DNA from: Flavobacterium psychrotolerans
GTDB taxonomy: Bacteria; Bacteroidota; Bacteroidia; Flavobacteriales; Flavobacteriaceae
DNA: 64,000 bases
Direction of reading: 5' to 3'
Assembly (NCBI RefSeq): GCF_003097635.1
Contig: NZ_QCZI01000012.1
Coordinates: 43,223 to 107,222, forward strand
Made by a program: the position numbers and the translations under genes. Positions 8,752 to 17,904 of this stretch are shown piece after piece. The notes under the pieces are model-generated. The model had not been told where the DNA came from and did not search any database. It saw only the letters and a program-made list of their open reading frames with translations. Positions within the stretch are counted from its first letter, which is position 1, and every line of letters starts with the position of its first letter.

Positions 8752-9456
8752 ATGAAAGAAGAAGTAGCAATTTGTAATGCCTGCTCAAATGTAAATTGTT
8801 TTATTAAAAAACACATTCATTTAGATCAAATGAAAGATTACATTGATAGAAAGCGCAGTTTTGGTTGTAAAAAATCGCAACAATTTATCATTGAGGGCGC
8901 ACCAATTCAGGGGTTGTATTTTATTTATAAAGGAAAAGTCAAGACCGTTAAGACAGGAATCAACGGAAGGGAGCAAATCGTGAGATTCACTAAAGACGGG
9001 GATACTGTTGGTTTTAGGGGTTTTGGCGCAAGCAAAAGATACCTTATTGGCGCTTACGCTCTGGAAGATACCCTATTGTGTAATTTCAGCAACGAAGATA
9101 TGTTAGACATCCTTCGAAATGTTCCTGAGATTACTTTTGATTTAATGTTATTTTATGCAGACGAGTTAAATAAAAGTGAAAATAAGATTAGAAAAATTGC
9201 CCAAATGAACGTGAGGGAAAGGGTAATTGATACCTTATTATATATTCACAAAAAATTTGGTCAAATTAACGGCATAATTGAACTTGATTTGTCCAGAAAG
9301 GAAATCGCCGATTTTGCAGGAACTACTGAAGAGCAAGTAATACGGGTCATTTCAAGCCTAAAAAAAGAATTGCTGATAAAATCCGTTGGCAAGAAAATAG
9401 GCTTAATTAATATAGACAAACTACAGTCCGAAATAAGGGAGCATAAGTATCTATAA
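8752..9456 (+). CDS. Crp/Fnr-family transcription regulator
   Basis: A 234-aa regulator with a cyclic-nucleotide-binding-like beta barrel (about residues 25-140: QGLYFIYKGKVKTVKTGINGREQIVRF) and a C-terminal winged HTH (LDLSRKEIADFAGTTEEQVIRVISSLKKELLI). The N-terminus has a C8-x2-C11-x4-C16 group and C39 follows, which recalls the cysteine cluster of FNR sensors and could bind an Fe-S cluster; this is inference. It is divergent from the nitrate reductase operon across the palindrome at 8644-8669 and precedes the porin-ABC operon, so it is the most likely regulator of nitrate genes. The palindrome has 5-N6-5 spacing (TAAGT-N6-ACTTA), like CRP-family sites. Confidence 0.85.
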   Translation: MKEEVAICNACSNVNCFIKKHIHLDQMKDYIDRKRSFGCKKSQQFIIEGAPIQGLYFIYKGKVKTVKTGINGREQIVRFTKDGDTVGFRGFGASKRYLIGAYALEDTLLCNFSNEDMLDILRNVPEITFDLMLFYADELNKSENKIRKIAQMNVRERVIDTLLYIHKKFGQINGIIELDLSRKEIADFAGTTEEQVIRVISSLKKELLIKSVGKKIGLINIDKLQSEIREHKYL

Positions 9457-9912
9457 ACGGAATTCGATTCATCATATAATTCACATTGATAACAACCTGA
9501 TTGTCACTAGTAATTAGGTTTTGTTTTAATTCTTTAATGGTTATCATTATTTTTTCAATGGATTTTATTAATTCTTGAATAGTTATCATTAATATTTTGA
9601 TATTTACCATAAATACTTCAATGTTTTGGTTCTCAGCCAATTTTTACACTTCGTAACTTTTATAGAACACCATTTCATTCTTGTTGGTTAAGGTAATGGA
9701 TTGATAAGACTGCAAAAATTGAAAAGCCAAAAGTCCCCCTGCAAAAAATAGGTATAAAAATAAGTAATTGCAAATACGTATTTGACGGTTGCATAGGCCA
9801 AGCCATACTTGGCTTTTGCTCTATTTCCTGCGAAAAAGCAGTAAATAAACTGTTAGAATAATCCTGTTTTGGGTATTAAAAGACTGTTTTTATCTGTTTT
9901 ATCTCATAATTC
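9457..9912. other. Intergenic region between crp and the nitrate porin
   Basis: No convincing gene. It holds a degenerate 21-bp tandem repeat (about 9531-9635), a 14-bp palindrome CAAATACGTATTTG at 9771-9784 whose core ATACGTAT matches the nitrate operator half-site, and a small hairpin GCCAAG-CCATA-CTTGGC at 9797-9813. The last two may belong to an extended regulatory region for the porin-nrt operon. Confidence 0.5.
9531..9635. repeat. Degenerate 21-bp tandem repeat
   Basis: About five units start at 9531, 9552, 9573, 9594 and 9615, each near the form TCTTSAATRGTTATCATTA. Units 1 and 3 differ at few positions; the later units are more diverged. On the minus strand the unit length of 21 bases gives heptads (IKILMIT, IQELIKS, IEKIMIT, IKELKQN) in an open frame of 77 codons, which would form a short coiled coil if translated. 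Confidence 0.6.
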
Positions 9913-9938
9913 TACGTAAAAATACTTACGTATATTTG
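9913..9938 (+). promoter_or_regulatory. Nitrate operator and -7 box of the porin-nrt operon
   Basis: The operator TACGTAAAAATACTTA is at 9913-9928. It continues as CGTA, giving a second register whose TTACGTA half-site ends at 9932. The -7 box TATATTTG is at 9931-9938, so the half-site shares its TA with the box. Translation starts downstream at 9963. A TTG at 9936 lies inside the promoter box and cannot be the start. Confidence 0.75.
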
Positions 9939-9962
9939 TACCGAACCAATAAATCAAATAAA

Positions 9963-11414
9963 ATGGAAAAGATTAAAACAACACTTTTAAATATTTTGGG
10001 TTTAGGAAAAATAGAAACCCAAAAAGTAAAAATTTCAAAATCACTAATTTGCGGCATAACCTTATCATTAATAAGTTATAACAATGCCAATGCGCAATTA
10101 ACCGCCACTGGACAAATAAGAACCAGGACCGAAATGAGAGCGGGTCAGGGTACACTTCAAAAGCTAAGCGATAACCATGCACTATTCACTTCTCAAAGAA
10201 GCCGATTAAATTTAGGATTTACAGGTTACCGATTCAAAGTATTTACGGCATTGCAAGATGTTCGTGTTTGGGGACAAGATGCTTCTTCCATTAACAGAAC
10301 AACCACAGAGGCAAATAACGGTGTGATGCTTCATGAAGCTTGGGCGGAAGTGATGTTAAATGACACGATTAGCAGTATTCAAAACCTGTCATTAAAGGTT
10401 GGGCGTCAGGAAATTGCCTACGATGACCAAAAAGTATTAGGGGGCTTAGACTGGTTGCAACAAGGCCGAAGACACGATGCGATTGTTTTAAAATTCGCCA
10501 ATAAAGGATGGATTGCCGATGTTGGAGCCGCCTTTAACCAAAATAAGGAGCTGCCCGCGGGAACGGTTTATAATGGAATACCTACGGCTTATGGGGCGGG
10601 GACTAATGGCATTGGTACAATGTACAAATCGTTTCAATATGCTTATATAGACAAGAAATTCTTTTTTGGAGACCTGTCATTTCTGTACTTTAAGGATGAT
10701 TTTAACAAATATACCAGCGTGACTTCCGGAGTACCTGCCGTGACGACTATTACCTCTGGTACTGGAGTTTGGAGCCGCAACACGACCGGAATTTACTTTA
10801 ATACGACTATTAAAAGAAAATTAAACCTAACAGGAAGTGCATACTACCAAGGTGGGCATGATAAGGATGGAAGGTCTATAAAAGCCAATTTAGCATCTAT
10901 AACTTCAACATTACAAGTGGGAAGAAAATTATTTGTAGGTCCCGGGGTTGATTATTTGTCCGGAGATGACGGAACAAAAACTGTTACGGCTTCGTCAGAC
11001 AATAACCGCTTTGATCCACTTTATGGTACGCCACACAAGTTTTGGGGAGGTATGGATTATTTTTATGCCGCCAGCGGATTTGGAAAACAGGGTCTCTTGA
11101 ACTATTTCTTTAAGGCAAAATATAATATGAAAGACAATTTGACTTTTTTATTAGAAGTTCATGGTTTTGAAGCAGCAAACAAGCTGTCTAATGGAACTGG
11201 AGGTACAAGAGATTCTTATTTAGGGACAGAATTAGACTTTATTGTAAAATACAATCTAACCAAAATGGTCAATTTTGAAGCAGGATATTCTATCATGAAA
11301 GCCACAAATTCAATGGCATCAGCGCAGGTGAAAAATGTTACAACTCCGGATTTAAGTCCACAATTTGCCTATGTGACATTAAACATCAAACCGAATTTCT
11401 TAGCTAAGAAATAA
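9963..11414 (+). CDS. Alginate-export-family outer-membrane porin, probably for nitrate
   Basis: A 483-aa outer-membrane beta-barrel. The hydrophobic segment around residues 25-44 ends in NANAQ, a normal signal peptidase site. The barrel has the family hallmarks SQRSRLNLGF, VGRQEIAYDDQKVLGGLDW and RRHDAI, and ends in alternating strands typical of the alginate_exp family. ATG 9963 is chosen because the longer frame would start inside the -7 box. It is the first gene of an operon with a periplasmic nitrate-binding protein and ABC importer, so it probably carries nitrate across the outer membrane; that substrate is inferred from context. A paralogue ends the nirK operon at 50265-51542. Confidence 0.82.
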   Translation: MEKIKTTLLNILGLGKIETQKVKISKSLICGITLSLISYNNANAQLTATGQIRTRTEMRAGQGTLQKLSDNHALFTSQRSRLNLGFTGYRFKVFTALQDVRVWGQDASSINRTTTEANNGVMLHEAWAEVMLNDTISSIQNLSLKVGRQEIAYDDQKVLGGLDWLQQGRRHDAIVLKFANKGWIADVGAAFNQNKELPAGTVYNGIPTAYGAGTNGIGTMYKSFQYAYIDKKFFFGDLSFLYFKDDFNKYTSVTSGVPAVTTITSGTGVWSRNTTGIYFNTTIKRKLNLTGSAYYQGGHDKDGRSIKANLASITSTLQVGRKLFVGPGVDYLSGDDGTKTVTASSDNNRFDPLYGTPHKFWGGMDYFYAASGFGKQGLLNYFFKAKYNMKDNLTFLLEVHGFEAANKLSNGTGGTRDSYLGTELDFIVKYNLTKMVNFEAGYSIMKATNSMASAQVKNVTTPDLSPQFAYVTLNIKPNFLAKK

Positions 11415-11434
11415 TAACAATTAACTTCTACAAG

Positions 11435-12670
11435 ATGAAAAATTTTAATACACAAATAAAAAGACTTTTAACAAGATCAATGTTAGCCTTGGTTACAATG
11501 CTCATTTCATTATCGGTAACAACAACCAATGCCCAGTCTAAAGAACCGATTAAGTTGGGATTTATTCCACTGACAGATTGTTCTCCTATAGTTATGGCAA
11601 AAGAATTGGGTTTGTTCAAAAAATATGGAGTTGATGTTGTAGTGACCAAAGAAACTTCATGGGCCAATGTTCGCGACAAGATTTTAACTGGAGAACTGGA
11701 CGGGGCACACTGTTTGTATTCTATGCCATTCTCAGTATATACAGGGGTTGGCGGCAAAGCAGGATCAGAAATGATGATTGCCATGATGCTAAACGTAAAC
11801 GGTCAGGCCATAACGCTTTCGAATGATTTTTGCGGAAAAGTAGGTTTTAAGCAAATGAATAAGGTAACTCCGGTTGTTGCGGCAAAATTAAAGGCAGAAA
11901 AAGAAGTAACCTTTGCCATGACATTCCCTGGGGGGACTCACGATTTGTGGTTGCGCAATTGGATGTCATTAGCGGGATTGAATCAAAGAGCAGTTAAAAT
12001 CATTACGATTCCTCCTCCTCAAATGGTGGCCAACATGAAGGTTGGAAACATGGATGGCTATTGCGTAGGAGAACCATGGGGCGGTGTTGCCGTAAAACAA
12101 GGCATTGGTTTTACCCAAATTGCATCTCAAGACATCTGGAAAGACCATCCTGAAAAAGCATTAGTCGTAAACAAGGAATTCAGCAAGGAACGCAGAGAGG
12201 ATCTTAAAAAAGTGATGAAAGCGATTATGGAAGCCTGTATTTGGCTTGACAGCCCTGCAAATCGGAAAAAAGCGGCTGCAATTATCGGAAAAGCACCTTA
12301 CGTAAACGCTCCTGCCGATGTGATTGAAGCCCGATTGATGGGAGATTACAATTTGGGTTGCAACCAAGGGGTAGAAGTGTATGACAACGACTATATGTTG
12401 TTTCACAAAGGCGGAATGGTCAACTTTCCTCGAAAATCCTACGCCATTTGGGCAATGGCACAATATGTACGATTCGGATATTTGAAAGAAGCTCCCAATT
12501 ACAAAGCGATTGCAGATAAATTGATTTTGGATGATTTGTATAAAGAAGTGGCTGCCAGCATGAAGGTAAAAGTGCCGAATGATGACATGAAACCGTTTTC
12601 TCTCACCATGGACAAAACCGTTTTTGACCCTTCAAATCCCGAAGCCTATTTAAAAGTCGTAAAAAGATAA
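11435..12670 (+). CDS. nrtA: ABC transporter nitrate-binding protein (NrtA/NasF family)
   Basis: A 411-aa exported solute-binding protein. Residues 1-34 are a signal peptide ending in TTNAQ. The mature protein shows NrtA/CmpA family features: IKLGFIPLTDCSPIVMAKELGLFKKYGV, ETSWANVRDKILTGELDGAHCLYSMPF, FPGGTHDLWLRNW, GYCVGEPWGGVAV and a FPRKSYAIW motif. These residues line the nitrate pocket in the family. It delivers nitrate to the permease encoded next. The hairpin at 12694-12722 follows it and may stabilise or attenuate the message between this highly needed binding protein and the permease. Confidence 0.92.
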   Translation: MKNFNTQIKRLLTRSMLALVTMLISLSVTTTNAQSKEPIKLGFIPLTDCSPIVMAKELGLFKKYGVDVVVTKETSWANVRDKILTGELDGAHCLYSMPFSVYTGVGGKAGSEMMIAMMLNVNGQAITLSNDFCGKVGFKQMNKVTPVVAAKLKAEKEVTFAMTFPGGTHDLWLRNWMSLAGLNQRAVKIITIPPPQMVANMKVGNMDGYCVGEPWGGVAVKQGIGFTQIASQDIWKDHPEKALVVNKEFSKERREDLKKVMKAIMEACIWLDSPANRKKAAAIIGKAPYVNAPADVIEARLMGDYNLGCNQGVEVYDNDYMLFHKGGMVNFPRKSYAIWAMAQYVRFGYLKEAPNYKAIADKLILDDLYKEVAASMKVKVPNDDMKPFSLTMDKTVFDPSNPEAYLKVVKR

Positions 12671-12693
12671 AACGATTGAATTAAACAGCATTC

Positions 12694-12722
12694 TTATCCC
12701 TCTTTTTTGCAGGGAGGGATAA
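12694..12722 (+). other. Intercistronic hairpin between nrtA and nrtB
   Basis: TTATCCCTC at 12694-12702 pairs with GAGGGATAA at 12714-12722 (9 bp, 11-base loop). No U-run follows, so it is not a classical terminator. It may set different message levels for nrtA and nrtB. Confidence 0.55.
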
Positions 12723-12768
12723 TGAATGATTGCGTAACAAAAACATAATTAAACTAAACTATATTACC

Positions 12769-13656
12769 ATGTCTGATAAAGATACATTAACCATCGACGA
12801 ACTAGATCAAACAATCTGTGTTTTGACAGAAAGCAAAACGGAAAGTTTTGCTGAAAACGAAAAGCTAAAATCAGCATTAAATATTTTAATTTTAAAATCG
12901 AAATCGGTACTTTTTCCCTGTCTTGGTTTACTGATTTTTGCAGGATTTTGGAGTCTGGTAAGCATTTATACTAAAGAGGCATTGCCTGGGCCAAAAGCTA
13001 CATTAACCGTTTTATACGAAATGTTGCGTGATCCATTTTATGATTACGGCCCTAACGACAAAGGCATCGGATTGCAATTATTCGTTTCGATAAAAACGGT
13101 ACTTTCTGGCTTTTTGCTAGGGTCATTAATTGCAATTCCAATCGGGATTTTGATGGGAGCAAGCGCCATTTGTAAACAAATTTTGTATCCAATTGTGCAA
13201 CTGCTAAAACCGGTTTCTCCCTTGGCCTGGTTTCCAATAGGTTTGGTGGTTTTTAAAGATACGGGAATGGCCACCATATTTATTGTATTTATTACGTCTT
13301 TATGGTCAACTTTAATTAATACCTCTTTTGGTGTGGCTTCAATTCCGCAAGATCATAAGAATGTGGCTAAAGCATTTGGTTTTTCAAAAATGAGATATTT
13401 AACAAAAATATTGATTCCATACAGTTTGCCCCACATCATTACGGGATTGCGTTTGAGCATCAGCGTGGCATGGTTGGTAATTGTGGCTGGCGAAATGTTG
13501 TCAGGCGGGGCAGGAATCGGGTTCTTTGTATGGGACAGCTGGAATGCCTTGAGCTTAGAAAAAGTAATATCAGCCATCATCATTATAGGTGTTGTAGGAT
13601 TACTATTTGACAGAATCTTCACTTTTATCGAAAACAAAGTAGCTTATAAAGCTTAA
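12769..13656 (+). CDS. nrtB: Nitrate ABC transporter permease
   Basis: A 295-aa inner-membrane permease of the NrtB/SsuC/TauC type. It has about six membrane segments and the EAA loop region KAFGFSKMRYLTKILIPYSLPHIITGLRLSISVAW, where the ATPase docks. An N-terminal cytoplasmic stretch of about 45 residues precedes the first membrane helix. ATG 12769 (MSDKDTL) is preferred over an upstream in-frame TTG at 12730, which lies just after the hairpin. It works with the binding protein and the ATPase encoded on either side. Confidence 0.9.
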   Translation: MSDKDTLTIDELDQTICVLTESKTESFAENEKLKSALNILILKSKSVLFPCLGLLIFAGFWSLVSIYTKEALPGPKATLTVLYEMLRDPFYDYGPNDKGIGLQLFVSIKTVLSGFLLGSLIAIPIGILMGASAICKQILYPIVQLLKPVSPLAWFPIGLVVFKDTGMATIFIVFITSLWSTLINTSFGVASIPQDHKNVAKAFGFSKMRYLTKILIPYSLPHIITGLRLSISVAWLVIVAGEMLSGGAGIGFFVWDSWNALSLEKVISAIIIIGVVGLLFDRIFTFIENKVAYKA

Positions 13657-13677
13657 TAACATAAAAAAATCACAACC

Positions 13678-14484
13678 ATGAGTTATTTAGAAATCAAAGA
13701 TTTGGAAATTTCGTTTCCAACTCCAAAAGGGAAATATGTTGCGGTAAGAGACATTAATTTGTCCATCAAAAAAGGGGAAATTATCTCCATCATCGGACAT
13801 TCAGGTTGCGGAAAATCGACCATCATGAATGCCATAGGAGGGATGCTTACGCCAACGGGGGGAACGGTAGAATTAGACAGTAAAAAGATAAAAGGGCCGG
13901 GACCGGATCGAGGAATTGTTTTTCAGAATTATTCCCTTTTGCCTTGGATGTCAGTGCATGAAAATATCTTTCAGGCGGTAGATTCAGTAATGGATTGTTC
14001 CAAGAAAGAAAAACATGAAATCGTGGACAATAATCTTAAAATGGTTAATTTATTGGAACACCGAGATAAATTACCAGGACAATTGTCCGGTGGGATGAAA
14101 CAAAGAGTCGCCATTGCCAGAGCCTTTGCCATCAATCCAGGAGTTTTATTGCTTGATGAACCTTTTGGCGCGCTTGATGCCCTTACTAAAGGCTCCATGC
14201 AATTGGAGGTTTTGAAATTATGGAACTTGAACAACAGAGATAAAACGATTGTCATGATTACCCATGATATAGAGGAAGCCTTGTTTTTGTCAGACAGAAT
14301 TGTGGTGTTAAATAACGGTCCCGCTTCTACTATTCGAGAAATCGTTGAGGTGCATTTGCCAAGGCCAAGAAACAAAATTGAAATCGTGAAAATGCCTGAA
14401 TATATTGAATTAAGGGATAAATTATTGCACCTATTAACCGATAAATTCTCTATTGAAGATATGGGAATGGTGTATAAAAATTAG
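13678..14484 (+). CDS. nrtD: Nitrate ABC transporter ATP-binding protein
   Basis: A 268-aa ABC ATPase. Walker A is GHSGCGKST (residues 40-48), the signature is LSGGMKQRVAIARA, and Walker B is VLLLDEPFGALDA, with a switch histidine in MITHDIEEAL. This is the NrtD/SsuB/TauB branch, which powers uptake of small anions. It lies 21 bases after the permease gene and ends the operon before a strong terminator. No second ATPase fused to a binding protein (NrtC) is present, so the importer probably uses a homodimer. Confidence 0.92.
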   Translation: MSYLEIKDLEISFPTPKGKYVAVRDINLSIKKGEIISIIGHSGCGKSTIMNAIGGMLTPTGGTVELDSKKIKGPGPDRGIVFQNYSLLPWMSVHENIFQAVDSVMDCSKKEKHEIVDNNLKMVNLLEHRDKLPGQLSGGMKQRVAIARAFAINPGVLLLDEPFGALDALTKGSMQLEVLKLWNLNNRDKTIVMITHDIEEALFLSDRIVVLNNGPASTIREIVEVHLPRPRNKIEIVKMPEYIELRDKLLHLLTDKFSIEDMGMVYKN

Positions 14485-14508
14485 TTTGGTTAATTTTGTT
14501 TAGTTAGG

Positions 14509-14547
14509 AATCCCTGTAATAGTTGCTATTATGGGGATTTTTTTTTG
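14509..14547 (+). terminator. Rho-independent terminator after the nitrate ABC operon
   Basis: A 14-bp stem (AATCCCTGTAATAG with CTATTATGGGGATT, two G-U pairs, loop TTG) is followed by a run of T. Confidence 0.93.
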
Positions 14548-14760
14548 TTTTGGAATGGTTACGAATAAAATAATAATTTATAATATTTTAATTTGTTTGG
14601 TTAATTCATTTTTTCTTTTAAATTTATATTTAATGAGTAGGGGTAAATTATTTGGTTATGATTGAGAATGTAATTCAGAATATATAAGCAAAAAGTCAAA
14701 TTGGCAGTATCAATTTAGTCCCATAAAAAATGTTTTCTATTGTTTAAAATATAAAATTGC

Positions 14761-17700
14761 ATGATGTACCAAAACGGCATTTATGAGCAACTAATAACCA
14801 AATTAGTATTTTCAAAAATCAATGATTTAGACAAAGCAAAGTTTTATATCAAACAGAATGAAATTGATAAAAACGAAGCAGCAAGATTATTTTCACAATA
14901 TTTGTCAGAAGTAATTAGATTTGCTCTGAACCTAATTTCCGGAGATGATAGTGTTGAAAAACAAATTGAACTTTCTAACAAAATTATTAATCTTTTAAAG
15001 AAGGAATTAAATAATAATGAGTTTGACGAAGATTTAATAGCTACTGAAGCACGGATTCTTTCTGCAATTTTCTCAAAATTAAATGCTAATTTTTCTGATT
15101 TTGAAAAACATCTCAAAGAGATTACTCCATATACAAGATTGTCTCAAAGTGAATTATTTACAGGAAGTAATGCTGGAATTTCACTTGAAAGTGAAATTAA
15201 AAAAGAAATTTTGTCATCTGATAAAATAAACTTCCTAGTTTCATTTATTAAATGGACAGGTATTAGAATTTTTGAAAAAGAATTGTCTGAATTTACCGAA
15301 AGAGGAGGTGAATTAAAAATCATTACAACATCCTATATGGGAGCTACTGATTTGAAAGCAGTAGAATATTTATCAACTTTAAAAAATACAGAAATCAAGG
15401 TTTCATACAATACAGAAAATGAAAGACTTCACGCAAAAGCGTATTTATTTTATAGAAATACTGGTTTTCATACTGGTTATATTGGATCTTCTAATATTTC
15501 ACGTTCAGCATTAACGAGTGGTTTAGAATGGAATTTGAAAGTTACTACAAAAGAGGTGGGTCATATAATTGATAAATTTCAAAAAACATTTGAAACCTAT
15601 TGGCAAGACAAAGAATTTGAATTGTTTGACAAATCGAAAGATACTGAAAAATTAAGAATCGCTTTAAAAAAGGAAAAATCGTATGAAAAAAATAATTCAT
15701 CAGCTTATTTTGACTTAAAACCTTTTCCATTTCAAGAAGAAATTTTAGAAAAATTAGAAACGGAAAGAATTGTACATAAACGATATAAAAATTTAATAGT
15801 TGCAGCAACCGGGACAGGAAAAACAGTAATTTCAGCTTTTGATTTTAAATTTTTCAAGAAAAATAATCCAAGTGCTAAATTATTGTTTGTTGCGCATCGT
15901 AAAGAAATTTTACAACAAGCACAGGCAACATTCCAAGGTGTTTTAAAAGATAATAATTACGGCGAATTATGGGTTGATGGAATTGAACCAGAAAAATATG
16001 ATTGTGTTTTTGCGTCTGTTCAAACGTTGAATAATAGAATAGATTCTTTACAACTTTCTAATACATTTTATGATTTCATTATTGTAGATGAAGTTCATCA
16101 TATAGCCGCATCGAGTTACAGATCAATTCTAAAACATTTTGAACCTAAAATACTTTTGGGCTTGACCGCAACTCCTGAAAGGATGGATAATGAAGATATT
16201 CTTAAGGATTTTTGTAATGTAATTGCTGCTGAAATACGATTACCTGAAGCGCTTAATAGAAAATTACTTTGTCCTTTTCAGTATTTTGGAATTACAGACA
16301 GTATTGATTTATCTAATGTTACTTGGCAAAATGGAAGATATTCACCAAGTGAGCTTACAAATATTTATACTAGAAGTGATAAAAGAATTGGTGAAATAAT
16401 TTCAAACCTAAACAAGTATCTTACAAATATAAAAGACGTAAGAGCACTTTGCTTCTGTATCAGTCAAGAACATGCTCAATTTATGGCAGAGAAATTTTTA
16501 CTTTCAGGTTTGAAGGCTGATTATTTAGTGAGTTCAAGAAATGAAATAAGAGATGATATTAGAAAAAGATTCTCTAGCAAACAGATTAATTATCTTTTTG
16601 TTGTAGATATTTTCAATGAAGGAGTTGATATTCCAGAAATAGATACAGTTTTATTTCTAAGGCCAACAGAAAGTTTAACTGTTTTTCTTCAACAACTTGG
16701 TAGAGGTTTGAGATTAGCAGAAGATAAAGAATGTTTAACAGTGTTAGATTTTGTTGGAAATTCAAGACCAGAATATGATTATGAAGGTAAATTTAGAGCT
16801 CTGGTAGGGAAAACAAATACCTCAATTCAAAAAGAATTGGAAGATAATTTTCCGCATTTGCCATTGGGCTGTTCCATTAATTTAGAAAAAAAGGCAAAAG
16901 ATTATATATTAAAAAACATTCATAATGCTACAGCTTTAAATACCAATCAACTTTTAAATAAAATCCGTAATTATAAACATCAAACGACTTTACCACTAAC
17001 ATTAAAAAACTTTTCGAATTTTTATCATATTCCATTACAATTGATTTATAAAAAAGGAAATTGGAAAAGATTGTGTGTGAAAGCTGAACAAATTGAGAAT
17101 TACGTACCCATAAATGAAACCGAAATTTACAGAGCGATCAATAAAAAGTGGTTTTCTTGTAATTCATTTTCTTATTTTCAATTTATAATAAAATTGGCTA
17201 AAGACAATTTTATTATTGATTTTGAAAAACTTTCTGATGAAGAAAAATTAATGTGTTTGATGCTTCATTATGATGTTTGGCAAACTGTAGGAACTTTAGA
17301 TTCTCTAGAAGAAAGTATTAGGTTGATAGGTAATAATAAAGTCTTGACAAATGAAATAATAGAAGTACTTGAATTATTAATTGATAGGATAGATTTTATT
17401 GAAAAAGAAGTTCAACTTGATTATTCACAGCCTTTAAAAGTACACAGTCGTTATACTAGAGAACAAATCTTAGCCGCTTTTGGAGATAGTACCTTTTTGA
17501 AAAAATCTAGCAATAGAGAAGGAGTTGTTAATTTGGAAGATAAGAATACAGAGCTCCTGTTAGTAACGTTAGAAAAAGCAGAAAAAAATTATTCGCCAAC
17601 AACAATGTATAATGATTATGCCATTAATGAAGAAATTTTTCACTGGCAATCACAAAATTCATCAAAACCAGAAATTGGAAAAGGATTATCATATATCAAT

Positions 17701-17904
17701 CATCAAAAAAACAAAAAGAAAATATTACTTTTTGTAAGAGAACAAAATACCAATCAGTTTGGGAATACAATGGGATATGTCTTTTTGGGAGATGTAAATT
17801 ATCAAAAACATTATGGTACAAAACCCATGAGTATTAATTGGAAACTAAACGAACCTTTGCCTCCTTATTTATGGAAATCGACAGTTAAAATGTCTGTTGG
17901 ATAG
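14761..17904 (+). CDS. PLD nuclease - SF2 helicase - DUF3427 protein, SauUSI-like modification-dependent restriction enzyme
   Basis: A 1047-aa protein. After about 130 N-terminal residues there is a phospholipase D-type nuclease domain with H224-x-K226 and a GSSNISRSAL motif. An SF2 helicase follows: Walker A GTGKT at 351-355, DEVHH at 443-447 and a QQLGRGLRL motif VI. The C-terminal 400 residues match DUF3427, with HSRYTREQILAAFGD, YSPTTMYNDYAI, FHWQSQ and GYVFLG. This is the order seen in SauUSI, a type IV enzyme that cuts DNA carrying modified cytosine. A role in defence against modified phage or foreign DNA is inferred. Only one PLD motif is seen, so a dimer would be needed for catalysis. 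Its stop overlaps the end of the opposing endonuclease gene by 20 bp. Confidence 0.85.
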   Translation: MMYQNGIYEQLITKLVFSKINDLDKAKFYIKQNEIDKNEAARLFSQYLSEVIRFALNLISGDDSVEKQIELSNKIINLLKKELNNNEFDEDLIATEARILSAIFSKLNANFSDFEKHLKEITPYTRLSQSELFTGSNAGISLESEIKKEILSSDKINFLVSFIKWTGIRIFEKELSEFTERGGELKIITTSYMGATDLKAVEYLSTLKNTEIKVSYNTENERLHAKAYLFYRNTGFHTGYIGSSNISRSALTSGLEWNLKVTTKEVGHIIDKFQKTFETYWQDKEFELFDKSKDTEKLRIALKKEKSYEKNNSSAYFDLKPFPFQEEILEKLETERIVHKRYKNLIVAATGTGKTVISAFDFKFFKKNNPSAKLLFVAHRKEILQQAQATFQGVLKDNNYGELWVDGIEPEKYDCVFASVQTLNNRIDSLQLSNTFYDFIIVDEVHHIAASSYRSILKHFEPKILLGLTATPERMDNEDILKDFCNVIAAEIRLPEALNRKLLCPFQYFGITDSIDLSNVTWQNGRYSPSELTNIYTRSDKRIGEIISNLNKYLTNIKDVRALCFCISQEHAQFMAEKFLLSGLKADYLVSSRNEIRDDIRKRFSSKQINYLFVVDIFNEGVDIPEIDTVLFLRPTESLTVFLQQLGRGLRLAEDKECLTVLDFVGNSRPEYDYEGKFRALVGKTNTSIQKELEDNFPHLPLGCSINLEKKAKDYILKNIHNATALNTNQLLNKIRNYKHQTTLPLTLKNFSNFYHIPLQLIYKKGNWKRLCVKAEQIENYVPINETEIYRAINKKWFSCNSFSYFQFIIKLAKDNFIIDFEKLSDEEKLMCLMLHYDVWQTVGTLDSLEESIRLIGNNKVLTNEIIEVLELLIDRIDFIEKEVQLDYSQPLKVHSRYTREQILAAFGDSTFLKKSSNREGVVNLEDKNTELLLVTLEKAEKNYSPTTMYNDYAINEEIFHWQSQNSSKPEIGKGLSYINHQKNKKKILLFVREQNTNQFGNTMGYVFLGDVNYQKHYGTKPMSINWKLNEPLPPYLWKSTVKMSVG

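Noticed and set aside
9407..9640. 77-codon minus-strand frame treated as a gene
   Set aside because: It overlaps the crp 3' end and its content is explained by the 21-bp repeat; no ribosome site is evident. Kept only as a finding about the repeat.
9936..9962. TTG start for the nitrate porin
   Set aside because: It lies within the -7 promoter box at 9931-9938, upstream of any possible transcript start.
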